Below, in pieces: positions 1 through 6,170 of a stretch of 6,170 nt of DNA. Within the stretch, counting starts at the first letter, position 1; each line of letters starts with the position of its first letter. The position numbers and the translations under genes were made by a program. A model generated the notes under the pieces. The model worked only from the letters and a program-made list of their open reading frames with translations. It made no database searches and was not told where the DNA came from. Source of the DNA: Gammaproteobacteria bacterium (GTDB taxonomy: Bacteria > Pseudomonadota > Gammaproteobacteria > Steroidobacterales > Woeseiaceae); NCBI GenBank assembly GCA_003645495.1, contig QNFK01000127.1:1-6170 (forward strand). The letters run 5' to 3'.

Positions 1-1
1 G

Positions 2-355
2 CTCGCAAGCGTTTTGACGCTCGCTATCATTCCGGCGATCTGGCTCTGGCCGCAGGACCCGGGCAAAGTATGGAGTCTGTCGGACAAGTGGCTGCACGGC
101 ATTACGTTCGCGGTGCTGGCGCTTTGGTTCTCCGGCCAGTACGCACGTGCGGCGTATTGGAAGCTCGTGGTGGGCTTGCTTGCATTTGGTGCGCTGATCG
201 AAATATGCCAGCGCATGATTTCGTACCGCACGGCGGAATGGAATGATCTCCTCGCTGACCTGCTTGGTATTGTTGTTGGCATACTGATCGCATGGGCCGG
301 AGTGGGTGGCTGGAGCATGCGGGTTGAGAAGCAGCTGCAGAATCGAATTGGCTGA
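2..355 (+). CDS. VanZ-like small membrane protein, 5' end cut by the window edge
   Basis: The frame is open from the first bases of the window to a TGA at 353-355, so the true start probably lies upstream; a TTG at 14 is the only start-like codon near the edge and has no visible ribosome binding site. The visible product is a short hydrophobic protein with about four membrane segments: around LASVLTLAIIPAIWLWP, then WLHGITFAVLALWF, then LVVGLLAFGALIEICQ, and last LLADLLGIVVGILIAW. The arrangement DKWLHGITFAVLALWF, a glutamate-containing helix (ALIEICQ) and a final acidic DLLADLLG helix is the usual VanZ-like family pattern. VanZ was named from a teicoplanin-resistance gene, but most chromosomal homologues have no defined function, so none is assigned. 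It overlaps the start of rarA and probably shares its transcript. Family call fairly sure; N-terminus unknown. Confidence 0.72.
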   Translation, partial: LASVLTLAIIPAIWLWPQDPGKVWSLSDKWLHGITFAVLALWFSGQYARAAYWKLVVGLLAFGALIEICQRMISYRTAEWNDLLADLLGIVVGILIAWAGVGGWSMRVEKQLQNRIG

Positions 356-1718
356 TTTATTTGCACAGGAACAAACTGCGAAGCCGGGTGATGACTTGTC
401 TCGCCCGCTGGCCGATCGCATGCGACCGACCAGCCTGGATAACTTCTTTGGTCAGCAGCACCTTTTGGCAACGGGCAAGCCGCTGCGACAGGCTATCGAG
501 CAGGGCCGCGTTCATTCGATGATTTTCTGGGGTCCTCCCGGAACTGGCAAGACCACATTAGCTCGCATGATTGCCGAAACGACGGACGCTCATTTCATTG
601 CGTTGTCCGCGGTTATGGCCGGGATAAAAGACATCCGTGCTGCAGTTGCAGAAGCGAAAGATTATAAAGAGGCACAGGGTCGATCGACGGTGCTGTTCCT
701 TGACGAGGTGCATCGATTCAACAAGGCGCAGCAAGACGGTTTTTTGCCGTTCGTTGAAGACGGTACGCTCACCTTCATAGGTGCGACCACAGAGAACCCT
801 TCCTTCGAACTGAATAACGCGTTGCTGTCGCGAGCGCGTGTCTATGTACTCAAATCTCTGGAGGCTGCAGCACTCGAAGATATCCTGCGTCGTGCACTGA
901 CGGAATCGAATACTGGTCTGGGTGCATTGGAGCTCAGTATTGACGACAACGCGTTGGAACTCATCGTGCTGGCTGCAGACGGTGATGCGCGCCGCGCACT
1001 GAATTTGCTTGAGCTGGCTGCGGACCTCGCGCCCGAGAACGATGCTGGCCGTAATATAGATGCGGTAGTGGCAAAAGACGTCGCACAGGGCAGCCGTCGC
1101 CGATTCGACAAGAAAGGTGAATATTTCTACGATCAGATATCCGCCCTGCACAAATCAGTACGCGGATCAGACCCCGATGCCACCCTTTACTGGCTGATGC
1201 GCATGCTCGATGGTGGCTGTGATCCGCTGTACGTGGCGCGGCGGATGATCCGGATGGCATCCGAGGATATTGGCAACGCAGATCCACGCGCGCTGCGAAT
1301 CTGCCTGGACGCCTGGGAGACGGTTGAACGCCTGGGCAGCCCGGAGGGCGAGCTCGCACTGGCACAGGCCGCTGTTTTCCTTGCCTGCGCGGCGAAGAGC
1401 AATGCGGTATACAAAGCGGCGAAATCTGCAGCTGCCGATGCACGGGAATTCGGCTCGCTGGAGGTGCCGTTGCATCTGCGCAATTCGCCGACCCGCCTGA
1501 TGAAAGAGCTCGGCTATGGCGAAGATTATCGTTACGCGCATGATGAGGAGGGCGCATTTGCCGCGGGTGAGACGTATTTTCCCGACGACATGCCGCAGCG
1601 TAAGTATTATCATCCCGTGCCGCGTGGTCTGGAGTTGAAGATCGGCGAGAAACTGGCTGAGATGGCCAGGCGAAACAAGCAGCAACAACAGCACAAAAAA
1701 GATAACGATCATGATTGA
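348..1718 (+). CDS. rarA: Replication-associated recombination protein A (RarA/MgsA), AAA+ ATPase
   Basis: A cytoplasmic AAA+ ATPase of the RarA/MgsA/WRNIP1 family, related to clamp-loader subunits and RuvB, which acts at stalled replication forks. From the TTG at 348 it is 456 aa (E. coli RarA is 447). Visible motifs: Walker A GPPGTGKT at residues 62-69, Walker B FLDEVH at 117-122, sensor 1 in IGATTENPSFELN at about 144-156, arginine-finger region LLSRAR at 159-164, and sensor 2 GDARRALN at 212-219. The C-terminal tetramerisation half includes SALHKSVRGSDPDA, DPLYVARRM and SEDIGNADPRA. The TTG start is chosen because it gives the usual family opening ADLFAQ followed by a short linker and RPLADRMRP. 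A GTG at 306 would add 14 residues unlike the family and a 50-base overlap with the upstream gene. No strong Shine-Dalgarno precedes the TTG, so coupling to the upstream gene is likely. The C-terminus ends in a Q/K/H/D-rich tail. Function is certain; the start is probable. Confidence 0.96.
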   Translation: MADLFAQEQTAKPGDDLSRPLADRMRPTSLDNFFGQQHLLATGKPLRQAIEQGRVHSMIFWGPPGTGKTTLARMIAETTDAHFIALSAVMAGIKDIRAAVAEAKDYKEAQGRSTVLFLDEVHRFNKAQQDGFLPFVEDGTLTFIGATTENPSFELNNALLSRARVYVLKSLEAAALEDILRRALTESNTGLGALELSIDDNALELIVLAADGDARRALNLLELAADLAPENDAGRNIDAVVAKDVAQGSRRRFDKKGEYFYDQISALHKSVRGSDPDATLYWLMRMLDGGCDPLYVARRMIRMASEDIGNADPRALRICLDAWETVERLGSPEGELALAQAAVFLACAAKSNAVYKAAKSAAADAREFGSLEVPLHLRNSPTRLMKELGYGEDYRYAHDEEGAFAAGETYFPDDMPQRKYYHPVPRGLELKIGEKLAEMARRNKQQQQHKKDNDHD

Positions 1719-2997
1719 TGCAAAATTACTCAGGAATTCGGCGGGCGAGGTCGCGAAAAATCTTGCGCGACGCAATTTCACGTTCGATGCCGATGCCTAC
1801 CTTGTACTGGAAGAGCAGCGAAAAGCTGTGCAGGTGGCAGTCGAGTCTCTTCGGGCTGAGCGGAACGCCAGTGCGAAAAGTATTGGCAAAGCGAAAGCGC
1901 AGGGCGAGGATGTAGAACCTTTGCTTGCTGCAGTCAAAGACCTCGGTGATCGACTCGAGGGCGCCGAGAACAAGCTGCAATTGGTGCAGGCGGAATTGAT
2001 AGATATTGAATTGGGCTTGCCCAACTTACTGCACGATGATGTTCCGGATGGTTGCGATGAAACGGAAAATCGCGAAGTTCTAAAATGGGGTGACCTGCCC
2101 GAATTCGATTTCGAGCCGCTTGACCATGTCGACCTGGGCTCTGGTCTGGCCATGCTGGATTTCGAAGCAGCGAGTCGTATCTCCGGTTCACGTTTTTCTG
2201 TTTTGCGTGGGCCGCTTGCCAGGCTGCAGCGGGCGCTGATTCAGTTCATGCTTGATACGCATACGAGCGAACACGGGTACGAAGAAGTTTATGTTCCCTA
2301 CCTGGTGCAGTCCGATGCTTTGGTCGGAACGGGGCAGCTGCCGAAATTCGAAGCTGATTTATTCAAAACGACAGACGATCCGCCATTCTTCCTGATCCCG
2401 ACTGCAGAGGTGCCGGTTACCAACCTGGCACGGGACAGTATTCTCGATGCCGGGGAGATGCCAATGCGCTATGTCGCACATACTCCCTGTTTCAGATCGG
2501 AGGCAGGATCTTACGGCAGAGATACTCGTGGCATGATTCGCCAGCACCAGTTTGAGAAAGTTGAGTTGGTGCAATTCGTGGATCCGGCTACGTCGGATGC
2601 TGCCCTTGAGGAATTGACCGGGCATGCCGAGTCAATCCTGGAGCGACTGGGATTGCCCTACAGAAAAGTCATCCTGTGTTGCGGCGATGTGGGTTTCGGT
2701 TCGCACAAGACCTATGACCTGGAAGTCTGGTTGCCGGGGCAACAGGCGTATCGCGAGATTTCATCCTGCAGTAACTACCTGGATTTTCAGGCGCGCCGCA
2801 TGCGGGCCCGCTGGAGAAACCCGGACAGTGGTAAACCTGAGCTTTTGCACACGCTGAATGGATCAGGCGTTGCCGCGGGCCGTGCGTTGATCGCTATCCT
2901 GGAAAATTATCAGCAGGCGGATGGCACTGTAGTTGTGCCTGAAGTATTGCTGCCATACATGGGTGGGATTGAGAAGCTGGAGCCAGCAGCAGCCTGA
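1711..2997 (+). CDS. serS: Seryl-tRNA synthetase (class II)
   Basis: Charges tRNA-Ser (and tRNA-Sec, where present) with serine in the cytoplasm; an essential translation enzyme. It is 428 aa, against 430 in E. coli, and collinear with it throughout. Residues 1 to about 105 form the N-terminal helical hairpin that grips the tRNA long variable arm (charged, coiled-coil-like stretch around 33-100). The catalytic core follows: serine-binding TAE at 231-233, motif 2 beginning FRSEAGSYGRDTRGMIR at 261, EISSCSN at 349-355, and motif 3 HTLNGSGVAAGRALIAILEN at 380-399 with its arginine at 391. No key residue is missing. The ATG at 1711 starts the expected MIDAKLLRN sequence. It overlaps the rarA stop by 8 bases, and the region before it is A-rich with no clear Shine-Dalgarno, so it probably depends on ribosomes finishing rarA. 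The rarA-serS order is conserved in gammaproteobacteria. Confidence 0.98.
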   Translation: MIDAKLLRNSAGEVAKNLARRNFTFDADAYLVLEEQRKAVQVAVESLRAERNASAKSIGKAKAQGEDVEPLLAAVKDLGDRLEGAENKLQLVQAELIDIELGLPNLLHDDVPDGCDETENREVLKWGDLPEFDFEPLDHVDLGSGLAMLDFEAASRISGSRFSVLRGPLARLQRALIQFMLDTHTSEHGYEEVYVPYLVQSDALVGTGQLPKFEADLFKTTDDPPFFLIPTAEVPVTNLARDSILDAGEMPMRYVAHTPCFRSEAGSYGRDTRGMIRQHQFEKVELVQFVDPATSDAALEELTGHAESILERLGLPYRKVILCCGDVGFGSHKTYDLEVWLPGQQAYREISSCSNYLDFQARRMRARWRNPDSGKPELLHTLNGSGVAAGRALIAILENYQQADGTVVVPEVLLPYMGGIEKLEPAAA

Positions 2998-3004
2998 TTA
3001 CCCC

Positions 3005-3108
3005 GTGGGAGCGGCATTCTCAATTATAGTGCCCGATTCAGTATCATGACTTGCTCAAAATCGAAGACGCCGCGATTGAAATAAATCGCGGCAGGATGCC
3101 GCCCCCAC
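3005..3108. repeat. REP/REPIN-like inverted palindromic element between convergent genes
   Basis: The gap holds GTGGGAGCGGCAT at 3005-3017 and its near-perfect inverted copy ATGCCGCCCCCAC at 3096-3108 (12 of 13 match). Read on the minus strand, the right copy has a GTGGG head followed by a short hairpin, GCGGCA-TCC-TGCCGC (3102-3088), and then CGATT. This head-plus-hairpin layout is typical of bacterial REP sequences mobilised by RAYT (TnpA-REP) proteins. The left copy keeps the head and first stem arm but has lost the second arm. Two REPs in inverted orientation define a REPIN, so this may be a decayed one. One copy cannot prove that it is repeated in the genome. Confidence 0.5.
3069..3092. 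other. Perfect 9-bp hairpin, possible 3' end structure for serS and/or the channel gene
   Basis: GCCGCGATT at 3069-3077 and AATCGCGGC at 3084-3092 form a perfect 9-bp stem around a 6-base loop (GAAATA). It lies 72 bases after the serS stop and 30 bases after the channel-gene stop, in the only gap between these convergent genes. Neither side has a proper T-run directly after the stem; the minus-strand side has only a scattered T-rich stretch (GTCTTCGATTTTG). It could therefore stabilise mRNA ends or terminate weakly, but it is not a textbook intrinsic terminator. Its right arm shares bases 3088-3092 with the REP-like hairpin (3088-3102), so the two structures exclude each other. Confidence 0.4.
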
Positions 3109-3121
3109 GTGTTTATGAATC

Positions 3122-5947
3122 CTATCCGCCCTGCAATAGTTCCTGCAACTCCACCAGACCATCGTGCCACCGGTCCTCGGAACGTCGATAGTCTTCTTCC
3201 CAGTCTTCCGTCGCGGGAATCCCGGACACCGAAACTGACAACCGTGTTTTCTTCTTGGCTTTGAGGAGCGAGAACTCAATCGTCGCCGGACCGCTGGCGA
3301 GCAATTCATCGCCTTCACGTAGTGCTACGACCATACGCATTCGCCACGGTGGCAGGAATATATCTATGCGGCCGTTCAGTTCCGTACCGTCGCGCAGCGT
3401 CAATGCGAAGCGGCCGCCAATTTGCGGTGTAAATTCTCCGTCACTGGCGAGCCAGCGTTTGATCCAGTCGATATCGGTGATAGCAGTCCAGACGTCATCC
3501 AGTTCTGCCGAAATATCAATATCTTCCCGATGGCTGCGCGTAACACTATCGGGCTGCTGAAACACGCCTGTTTTGTTTGGGTCAACCTGTTTCGTTCTTG
3601 TAACCGGCGCTATTTTGGCCTGTTGTTCGGGGTATGAAATGAGGTGCAGATCCCGTTGCGGGAAAGGTATCGTAATGCCCGCATCGCGGAACGCCTTGTC
3701 AATCTCAAAGTTGATGTCACTTTTTACTGAGAAGCGTCGGTCAATTCTGTCAATACGAACACGCAGTTCGAAATCGAGTGAACTGTCACCGAAACCCCAA
3801 AACAAGGCACGCGGCGCCGGCGCGCGTCCATCAGTAATGACTTCCGGATGCGCGCACGCTACTGTTTCGAGAATTTCCTTTACCTTTTCCACGTCCGATC
3901 CGTAGGCGACACCGACGGTGATACGCAGTCGCCCATAGGTATCGCGCAATACCCAGTTAGTGACCTGGCCCGAAATGAGTTCCGAATTCGGTACGAGTAC
4001 ATTCTGGTTATCAAGCGTTTCAATTTCAGTCGCCCGGATGCGAATCCGGCGAACGTAGCCTTCTACATCACCAACGGTGACGAAATCACCCGCCCTGATC
4101 GGTCGTTCGAACAGCAGTATTAATCCCGAAACGAAATTGTTGGCGATTTCCTGCATGCCAAAACCGAGACCGAGTGCCAGTGCGCTACTAACCCAGACCA
4201 GGCCGCCGAGGTCTACGCCCGCCTGGGTCAGGCCAATCAAAAGAGCCAGAATGAAGCCGACATAACCGAAGAGGGTGGTCAGTGCTTCGCGCGCGCCGCG
4301 TTCGGTAACGATATGTTGCAGCCAGCGACGATCGATCCAGCGCTTTGTCCAGCCAATGACGACGATTAGCGCGGCAAATACCAGCATTCCGCCGATAATA
4401 TCCAGGGGCACCAGTTGTATATTGCCGACCCTACCGCCGAGCACGACCAGATCGACCAGCGACTCGAGCGTAGTGCCAGCCTCATCCCAGACATAGATAA
4501 TGTAGACCACAAAACTGATCCAGATCACCAGGTCCGCGACCAGTTGCACTACACCGAACCCGGTGCGTGACGCTCTCGCGCTGACGCCAAGATTACTGCG
4601 CCAATGAGCTGCCGTCGCTGTTTCCTCATTCATCAGGTAGTCAAAGGCAGCAAAGACAACCCACAGCAAGATCCACAGTACTGCAAGGGCCAGTCCAGTC
4701 CGGGTAACGCCATGCACAAGGTATCCGGCAAAATTCTGGTAGCCGAGGAGCAGCGAGAAGATACCCACCACCAGCGCAATTGCTCCGGAGTAGCGAATCA
4801 GACGTATGCGTCCCTGGACCCCGGGAATGCGTCGGATGTAGGCCAGTACGGATAACAGGGACACCGCAACGAGAAAAATCATTGTTGCCCTGCCACTAAC
4901 ATCGGGATCAACATTGCGAATAGCCAGCCATTTCGTGCCGAGAACGACGAAGCTGGCGACCAGCGTCAGCGTGAAAAGGCGCAGGCGCAGGCGCAGAGGA
5001 GCAACGTGATCGGGAATCAGCCCCTTTACTCGTGCTGATGGCGACAAAGGTCCGGTCGCCCAGTCGATGACCACACATCCAAGGCCATACAAAAAGATTC
5101 CGGCGGCAATTCGAACGACAGAGAACTGGAGGCTCGGCTCGTTCAACGACAGCATCAGTACTGCAAAAAGTGCCAGGCCCTCAAATAACAACGGCGAATA
5201 CTGCGCGAGCGGTTTCGGAAACAAATATTTCATTTGCGCTGGCGCATCGCTGCCCCCAGCCGCTGCAAACCAGTTATTGAATCGCTGGCGGAAAAACAGG
5301 CCGAGAATTGCCGCGACGCTACCGGCAATGATCAAAAGCCAGAACAGCAAAAAGGGTGTTACACCCTCATTCAAAATCAGGTCAACTGAGCCGCGAATTC
5401 GCGCAGGCCATGTTTTAATTCGTTGTGGCAGCTCAGAAAATAAAGCGAAGACAGATTTGCCACGATTGGACAGATACTGTTGCGACAATTGATTTTGCCG
5501 CGCACTGATACGCGTAAGCAGTTCCTGAGTGTAGTCCTTGGTGCTGTTGCACTGCGCCTGTCGCGCAATCACTTCGTCGAGGAGCTTGCGAATCTCGTTG
5601 CGCTGGTCGAATACCGCAGGTGCGACGTCGGCGTCGACATCTTTGAGCGGTTCGAAACGCGTTTCCAGACGTTCACGTTCTGTGGTGGTTTCCTGCAGGC
5701 AGACACCCGCAGCGCTGTCCAGGATAGCGACCATTGACCTGGCGGTCGTCAGGAATTGAGAGTCTACGGTTTCTACGCCCAGCTGGTCGCGCAACTGGTC
5801 AAGTTGCCCACTGGCAGCGATAGGATCGAAAACACTATCTTCCTGGGCGAGGGAAGGCGTAGCGGCGAACAGAACGAGCGCCAGCAGGGTCGGTATAGAA
5901 GGCCACCGTGGACAAAAACGGTGGATGGTCGACGAGCCTTCAGTCAT
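3122..5947 (-). CDS. Large MscK/MscS-type mechanosensitive channel with C-terminal SRPBCC/AHSA1-like domain
   Basis: An inner-membrane channel expected to open on hypo-osmotic membrane tension. From the ATG at 5947 it is 941 aa. Residues 1-35 are a signal peptide (hydrophobic TLLALVLFAAT, likely cleavage after SLAQ). Residues about 36-195 form a charged, helical periplasmic region with cysteines at 83 and 133. About ten membrane segments follow, near 198-219, 253-268, 275-296, 324-342, 356-371, 386-403, 417-437, 467-487, 514-533 and 555-575. The MscS pore helix is at about 581-612 (ALALGLGFGMQEIANNFVSG, then FERPIRAGD), the beta domain at about 620-657 (VGDVEGYV, IRATEIETLDN, VPNSEL), and the alpha/beta domain runs to about 770. 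GFGMQEIANNF is the MscK/YjeP-like version of the motif. After a polar linker (about 772-805), residues 806-941 look like an SRPBCC/AHSA1 domain. An upstream GTG at 6031 is rejected as start because it lies at the foot of the terminator stem. No exact orthologue is assigned. Confidence 0.93.
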   Translation of the reverse strand: MTEGSSTIHRFCPRWPSIPTLLALVLFAATPSLAQEDSVFDPIAASGQLDQLRDQLGVETVDSQFLTTARSMVAILDSAAGVCLQETTTERERLETRFEPLKDVDADVAPAVFDQRNEIRKLLDEVIARQAQCNSTKDYTQELLTRISARQNQLSQQYLSNRGKSVFALFSELPQRIKTWPARIRGSVDLILNEGVTPFLLFWLLIIAGSVAAILGLFFRQRFNNWFAAAGGSDAPAQMKYLFPKPLAQYSPLLFEGLALFAVLMLSLNEPSLQFSVVRIAAGIFLYGLGCVVIDWATGPLSPSARVKGLIPDHVAPLRLRLRLFTLTLVASFVVLGTKWLAIRNVDPDVSGRATMIFLVAVSLLSVLAYIRRIPGVQGRIRLIRYSGAIALVVGIFSLLLGYQNFAGYLVHGVTRTGLALAVLWILLWVVFAAFDYLMNEETATAAHWRSNLGVSARASRTGFGVVQLVADLVIWISFVVYIIYVWDEAGTTLESLVDLVVLGGRVGNIQLVPLDIIGGMLVFAALIVVIGWTKRWIDRRWLQHIVTERGAREALTTLFGYVGFILALLIGLTQAGVDLGGLVWVSSALALGLGFGMQEIANNFVSGLILLFERPIRAGDFVTVGDVEGYVRRIRIRATEIETLDNQNVLVPNSELISGQVTNWVLRDTYGRLRITVGVAYGSDVEKVKEILETVACAHPEVITDGRAPAPRALFWGFGDSSLDFELRVRIDRIDRRFSVKSDINFEIDKAFRDAGITIPFPQRDLHLISYPEQQAKIAPVTRTKQVDPNKTGVFQQPDSVTRSHREDIDISAELDDVWTAITDIDWIKRWLASDGEFTPQIGGRFALTLRDGTELNGRIDIFLPPWRMRMVVALREGDELLASGPATIEFSLLKAKKKTRLSVSVSGIPATEDWEEDYRRSEDRWHDGLVELQELLQGG

Positions 5948-5953
5948 GTTGGG

Positions 5954-5958
5954 TTCCG
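5954..5958 (-). promoter_or_regulatory. Probable Shine-Dalgarno for the channel gene
   Basis: On the minus strand CGGAA lies 6 bases before the ATG at 5947. It is a modest match to the anti-Shine-Dalgarno sequence, but the spacing is right. It supports starting the protein at MTEGSS, immediately before a well-formed signal peptide, rather than 28 codons further upstream. Confidence 0.5.
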
Positions 5959-5974
5959 TGCAGAAGTTCGGTGG

Positions 5975-5980
5975 ATTATA
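5975..5980 (-). promoter_or_regulatory. Candidate -10 box of the channel gene promoter
   Basis: The minus strand reads TATAAT at 5980-5975, an exact match to the sigma-70 -10 consensus, 27 bases before the chosen ATG. A start of transcription near 5968 would leave a leader of about 20 bases containing the CGGAA site. At the normal spacing the -35 position falls on the terminator T-run (around 5997-6003), which has only a poor match to TTGACA. The promoter may therefore be weak or use an activator or another sigma factor. It lies just after the terminator of the previous gene, where an independent promoter is expected. Confidence 0.5.
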
Positions 5981-5996
5981 CAGACTTGTTGGCCAC

Positions 5997-6030
5997 AAAA
6001 AATGCGGAGGCCGGCAAGCCGACCTCCGCA
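5997..6030 (-). terminator. Strong intrinsic terminator after the Bax inhibitor-1-like gene
   Basis: Read on the minus strand, arms at 6030-6018 and 6015-6003 pair along 13 positions. Twelve are Watson-Crick and one is a G-U pair in RNA (6022 with 6011). The innermost C-G pair encloses only two bases, so the working loop is CUUG closed by G-C, a known stable tetraloop. Six T residues (6002-5997) follow the stem directly. The hairpin begins 23 bases after the stop codon of the upstream minus-strand gene. On the plus strand the same position is a C/A mismatch and no T-run follows, so it should act on minus-strand transcription only. Confidence 0.9.
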
Positions 6031-6053
6031 CATCATCAACTAATTTTAGGCGT

Positions 6054-6170
6054 CTAGTTGCGGCTCATGAAGAGACGCAGGATATACCAAAACATCAACG
6101 CGATAGATGCAAACAAGGCCATAGACGCTGCTACATACTTGTCCTGTGGATAGTGGTGCATGATATTCGA
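6054..6170 (-). CDS. C-terminal 38 residues of a probable Bax inhibitor-1/YccA-family membrane protein
   Basis: The minus-strand frame is open from the window edge to a TAG at 6056-6054. The visible tail begins SNIMHHYPQDKYVAASMALF and continues into one hydrophobic segment (ASIALMFWYILRLFM) ending SRN. The layout of SNI-H, a short polar loop, an alanine-rich helix and a final membrane helix ending in SR plus a polar residue aligns by eye with the end of E. coli YccA (SNIIHGGETNYIRATVSLY, then a helix ending SRD). YccA interacts with and modulates the FtsH protease in the inner membrane. The rest of the gene is outside the window and the assignment rests on one short tail, so other multi-pass proteins remain possible. 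A strong intrinsic terminator follows the stop. Confidence 0.6.
   Translation of the reverse strand, partial: SNIMHHYPQDKYVAASMALFASIALMFWYILRLFMSRN

Noticed and set aside
306..347. GTG at 306 as the start of rarA
   Set aside because: The extra 14 residues (MAGACGLRSSCRIE) do not resemble RarA N-termini and would create a 50-base overlap; TTG at 348 gives the family-like opening.
558..1781. Several long minus-strand reading frames opposite rarA (about 89-204 codons)
   Set aside because: They lie antisense to a strongly conserved gene, overlap one another, show no recognisable domain and have compositions typical of shadow frames in GC-rich coding DNA.
3069..3092. Calling the perfect hairpin a firm bidirectional intrinsic terminator
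   Set aside because: No T-run follows the stem on either strand, so it is reported only as a possible 3' end structure.
5067..5492. A 141-codon plus-strand frame opposite the channel gene
   Set aside because: It is fully antisense to membrane-segment coding sequence of the channel, with no ribosome binding site or recognisable motif; a shadow.
5756..6043. A 95-codon plus-strand frame running across the terminator
   Set aside because: It reads through the minus-strand promoter and terminator and is antisense to the signal-peptide region; its sequence matches nothing recognisable.
1..6170. A defence island, toxin-antitoxin pair, CRISPR array or mobile gene cassette
   Set aside because: Every substantial coding region is a housekeeping or membrane gene; no repeats with spacers, transposase, integrase, nuclease or small toxin-like pair is visible.

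Overview
This 6.2 kb window looks like a chromosomal segment of a gammaproteobacterium. The evidence is a rarA-serS pair in the same order as in the E. coli ftsK-lolA-rarA-serS neighbourhood, a seryl-tRNA synthetase and RarA that both read like close relatives of the E. coli proteins, a large MscK-type channel, and a moderately GC-rich composition. I cannot name the genus. No tRNA, rRNA, CRISPR array, insertion sequence or prophage gene is visible.

Left part (1-2997, plus strand): a tightly packed operon-like run. It starts with the 3' part of a small VanZ-like membrane protein. Next comes rarA (AAA+ replication-fork maintenance ATPase), then serS (seryl-tRNA synthetase). With the preferred rarA start (TTG at 348), both gene junctions overlap by exactly 8 bases, which suggests translational coupling.

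Middle (2998-3121): a 124-base gap between the convergent genes serS and the channel gene. It holds two inverted copies of a GTGGG(A/G)GCGGCAT motif at its two sides, plus a perfect 9-bp hairpin. This resembles a degenerate REP/REPIN-type palindromic element and may also form the 3' ends of both transcripts.

Right part (3122-6170, minus strand): one very large gene (941 aa from the preferred start). It encodes an MscK/MscS-type mechanosensitive channel with a signal peptide, a periplasmic domain, about 11 membrane segments and the MscS pore and beta domains. A C-terminal SRPBCC/AHSA1-like domain is fused in the same frame, and this fusion is the most unusual item in the window. Upstream of it on the same strand are a near-perfect TATAAT box, a strong intrinsic terminator, and the last 38 codons of a probable Bax inhibitor-1/YccA-family membrane protein. 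The terminator and promoter separate the two minus-strand genes into independent transcripts.

I see no clear previously undescribed multi-gene system here. Apart from the channel-SRPBCC fusion and the REP-like element, this is ordinary housekeeping sequence.
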